Shown here: piece after piece, positions 46,237 through 48,308 of the stretch
Layout: every line of letters starts with the position of its first letter
How positions within the stretch are numbered: the stretch's first letter is position 1
Source of the DNA: a virus
Strand: one strand, 5' to 3'
Virus record (IMG/VR): IMGVR_UViG_3300024265_000080
Span: 1 to 48,308 of that record
Length of the DNA stretch: 48,308 nucleotides
Position numbers and translations under genes: made by a program
Notes under the pieces: model-generated
Databases searched by the model: none
What the model was told of the DNA's origin: nothing
What the model saw: the letters and a program-made list of their open reading frames with translations, nothing else

Positions 46237-48308
46237 TACGCTACCTCAATAAGTGTCAGGTCAACTAATCTAACTTCCTTCGATACATCGTCAACCTTCC
46301 GGTACAATGATCTCTTTTTTATTCCTTCGATGAATACTAACTTGTCGTTCTCGAAGAAACTTGTGGTATTGAGAGTCAGTGGCAGAGGCGAGTCAACCCA
46401 TGTTTCTAACTGCGTTAGTTTTTCCACTCCTGTTTGAGACTCTTCTGTATCTTGCATATCTAAACCTTTGTCACCCGTCAATCTAACTGTGTAGGAGTAT
46501 ACATTGTTTACATCCAGTCTTTCCAATGCGTCCAATACTAACGAAACAAGAATAGGAGAATATGTACATACCATTGTTTCAAATCTAATTCTGAATTGGA
46601 TCCACCGGCCTGATACATTGTTAGTGCTTACAAGAGCGTTCCGTTCTCTTGGTATGTCAGAGAAGTCATCGGCTATTGCCACCCAAGTATCAGGACTTTC
46701 AGAAGTTCGGTAGTCCACATAAATGTAAGCGTAGGTGCTTCCTGCTGAGTGAGCTTCCTGAATTGCAGTAACCGCGTGGTAGTACTTTTCCGTTTCTCTA
46801 AGTCCACCGTAGATCCTTGAAGTTATAATCTCACCAAAGTTAGTGTGTTCATAATCGCTATCTGTTTCAGGGTTCAAACTAATAGGAACCCAGAGAACAT
46901 CAGCACCTTCAGAGATAAATACTTGGTCTGCCTGGTCATCCCTTGCAAGAATGTGAATCTTTTTGATTCTCTCGCCAGCTAAAGGAGCACGATAAAACTC
47001 ATGCCATCCGTGGGTTCTGCGGTACATTACAGAAGATGTGCCTGTTCCTGCATCAACGGCTGCCAATACTCTTCCCGGGTAAGAAGCACCGGAGCAAGGA
47101 ATACCCTGTCTTGTAGAAGGCAACCCATAATCAGCATCGGGGCCAACGTTCTTAAGTTGTCCTGAATAATAGCTCTGAATCTTAGGGCCCTGGTTGAAGT
47201 ACAGGTAGACATCATTCACAACCATCATTTCACAGTTGCGCCAGTGTTCTAGCTCCTCAATTTCCTTGAGATAGATGGGCTTTAGCTGTCCATCTTCAAT
47301 GTAGTAAACGTTCTTATTTGTACCAATCCAAGGCTTTCTTGTTACTTGTCCAGCACCACCGCCGTACTCAACCATGTTGTTGACCCATTCTACCAGGCCT
47401 AACTCATGTCTTTCAAAGTTGGGGTCACGAGTAGCAAGCACTAAACCATCTTGTTTTAGCTTTATTTTTATAGCTGCATCCTGGTCTACGGCAACACTAA
47501 TAACCACCTTTACAATTTTGTCCAATTTTATGAAAGCATGGCTAGGAGCCGTATTGAAGGCATGTAAGGCGATTTCGTACCAGAAAACATTATCATGCAT
47601 GTCATCTTCTTTGACAATAGCAGGGAAGTTTAATGATACAGTTGTGCCATCTGCGTCATATAATTTAAGAACTAAGGCATTAGCATCAATGGCTGTATCC
47701 GAGTACATACTAAACAGGATAAGCTCCGCATTACTCATGTCAACATTGACATCTTTTCTGGCTAAATCTCCAGTAGTAAATGTGGCACTCCATGAAATAG
47801 CACATCCTCTATCAGAATAAATTTCAACTTCGTCAGAGAAATCTTCCCCAAGCCAAGAATCTGAAGAAGCAAGTTGTCCTAGGTTGTGATAAGGTGAACC
47901 CCAGAACGTAGCTGTTCTGTATTTCATAATATTATTCAGGTAGTTACGGTCTGAGCTAGAGTCCATTTTCCGACTGATGTACAAGTCATACACCGGGCGT
48001 TCAGGTCCGTGGAAGTCTTGGCGGATAGGCAAGATCTTATCTGCTCTCCAGATTTCTGATGCTTCTGTAGCTGCATCAACGCCACCTTCTACAGTCCAGG
48101 TTCCATCGTTATTCCCAAGCCGTAGTCTGTGGTGGTAATCGTCAGCACCAGCACCAATATGAATTACCCGGTCTGTTACCTTGACATCTGTAACATAGAA
48201 GTCAAAGTTCTTTAGAGAGACAGAGTTGTTTACATCTACTTGCTCCCACCGGTTAGTAAGAACAACGTATTCTGTGTTGGCTGTATGCTCAGTTACAAAG
48301 GCAGGGGA
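46236..48308 (-). CDS. large tail/virion protein, C-terminal part (starts at 1128)
   Basis: These 690 residues are the rest of the 1043-aa protein that begins at 1128. The frame is open to the end of the window, so the TTG at 48032 is not the start. The region is beta-rich with repeated motifs such as FYVTDVKVTDRVIHIGAGAD and LYKL/VDYRT strands. A segment near the middle (GIPCSGASYPGRVLAAVDAG) is followed by YRRTHGWHEFYR, which fits a beta-propeller-like layout. Its C-terminus runs into the nuclease gene. Confidence 0.75.
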   Translation of the reverse strand, partial: SPAFVTEHTANTEYVVLTNRWEQVDVNNSVSLKNFDFYVTDVKVTDRVIHIGAGADDYHHRLRLGNNDGTWTVEGGVDAATEASEIWRADKILPIRQDFHGPERPVYDLYISRKMDSSSDRNYLNNIMKYRTATFWGSPYHNLGQLASSDSWLGEDFSDEVEIYSDRGCAISWSATFTTGDLARKDVNVDMSNAELILFSMYSDTAIDANALVLKLYDADGTTVSLNFPAIVKEDDMHDNVFWYEIALHAFNTAPSHAFIKLDKIVKVVISVAVDQDAAIKIKLKQDGLVLATRDPNFERHELGLVEWVNNMVEYGGGAGQVTRKPWIGTNKNVYYIEDGQLKPIYLKEIEELEHWRNCEMMVVNDVYLYFNQGPKIQSYYSGQLKNVGPDADYGLPSTRQGIPCSGASYPGRVLAAVDAGTGTSSVMYRRTHGWHEFYRAPLAGERIKKIHILARDDQADQVFISEGADVLWVPISLNPETDSDYEHTNFGEIITSRIYGGLRETEKYYHAVTAIQEAHSAGSTYAYIYVDYRTSESPDTWVAIADDFSDIPRERNALVSTNNVSGRWIQFRIRFETMVCTYSPILVSLVLDALERLDVNNVYSYTVRLTGDKGLDMQDTEESQTGVEKLTQLETWVDSPLPLTLNTTSFFENDKLVFIEGIKKRSLYRKVDDVSKEVRLVDLTLIEVA
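48240..48308. repeat. terminal direct repeat, right copy
   Basis: Same 69 bases as positions 1-69 apart from one synonymous change at 48300. Confidence 0.9.

Noticed and set aside
48032-48032. TTG 48032 as the start of a separate 598-aa gene
   Set aside because: The frame stays open upstream to the window end and continues in phase from base 69 to ATG 1128, so it is an internal codon.
1-48308. Temperate life style
   Set aside because: No integrase, excisionase, partition pair or recognisable CI-like repressor was found on either strand. att sites cannot be inferred from one genome.
1-48308. CRISPR array or rRNA
   Set aside because: No regularly spaced 25-40 bp direct repeats and no rRNA-like sequence were seen. 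The only repeats are short leaders, promoters and the terminal overlap.

Overview
The window is an essentially complete genome of a tailed, strictly phage-like dsDNA virus (Caudoviricetes). The host cannot be named. The first 69 bases recur as the last 69 with one difference, and one long virion gene reads in frame across that join. The molecule is therefore a circular or terminally redundant map of about 48,239 bp cut inside a tail gene. I see no integrase, excisionase, recognisable CI-type repressor, rRNA or housekeeping gene, so a lytic life style is the simplest reading. Ribosome-binding sites are strong (AGGAGG-like) and the standard genetic code is used. The set of large terminase, portal, SU10/DUF5309-like capsid protein, a giant 2336-aa virion protein, and no tape measure or major tail-tube gene that I can recognise points to a short-tailed (podovirus-like) particle. 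This is inference.

Layout. (1) A late operon on the minus strand starts at a promoter near 20.7 kb. It reads down through a lysis/membrane cassette (holin-like, Cys/Tyr-rich coiled coil, XhlA-like), zinc-ribbon protein, terminase, portal, a small coupled gene, LysM protein, giant protein, scaffold, capsid, beta-helix protein, two glycan enzymes, a small structural protein and a connector. It then crosses the window join through the 1043-aa tail protein, a Vsr-like nuclease and a fibre, and ends at a terminator at 44.2 kb. A near-identical second copy of the late promoter sits in front of scaffold and capsid. (2) A divergent plus-strand cassette (20.7-23.06 kb) encodes a sulfotransferase, two GT-A glycosyltransferases and a TagD-like cytidylyltransferase. 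Stop and start codons overlap throughout. (3) A short minus-strand block (23.1-25.2 kb) holds an HNH nuclease, Cys-rich small proteins and a tRNA-like RNA under its own promoter. (4) About 650 bp at 25.2-25.86 kb is non-coding and rich in inverted repeats. It is the best candidate for an origin or control region. (5) Small plus-strand early genes follow (25.9-29.8 kb), then a minus-strand block of small genes (29.9-31.7 kb). (6) The plus-strand replication and middle region (31.86-44.19 kb) holds two DNA methyltransferases, a winged-helix initiator, a DnaB-like helicase, RusA, homing nucleases, a GH25 endolysin, a phosphoesterase and a final secreted protein/lipoprotein pair.

How it works together. 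Replication appears to use a phage initiator and helicase with host polymerase, because no polymerase gene was found. RusA resolves branched DNA for packaging. Two methyltransferases probably mark the DNA. Holin candidates and the GH25 muramidase lyse the cell but are far apart on the map. At least four enzymes for carbohydrate transfer or activation, plus a sulfotransferase, suggest that the phage builds or edits a glycan on its virion or on the host surface. Five or six homing-type nucleases are wedged between essential genes, mostly through 4-base ATGA overlaps. Three operon-head genes have a TATAAT box only 6-7 bases before the ATG, which predicts leaderless messages.
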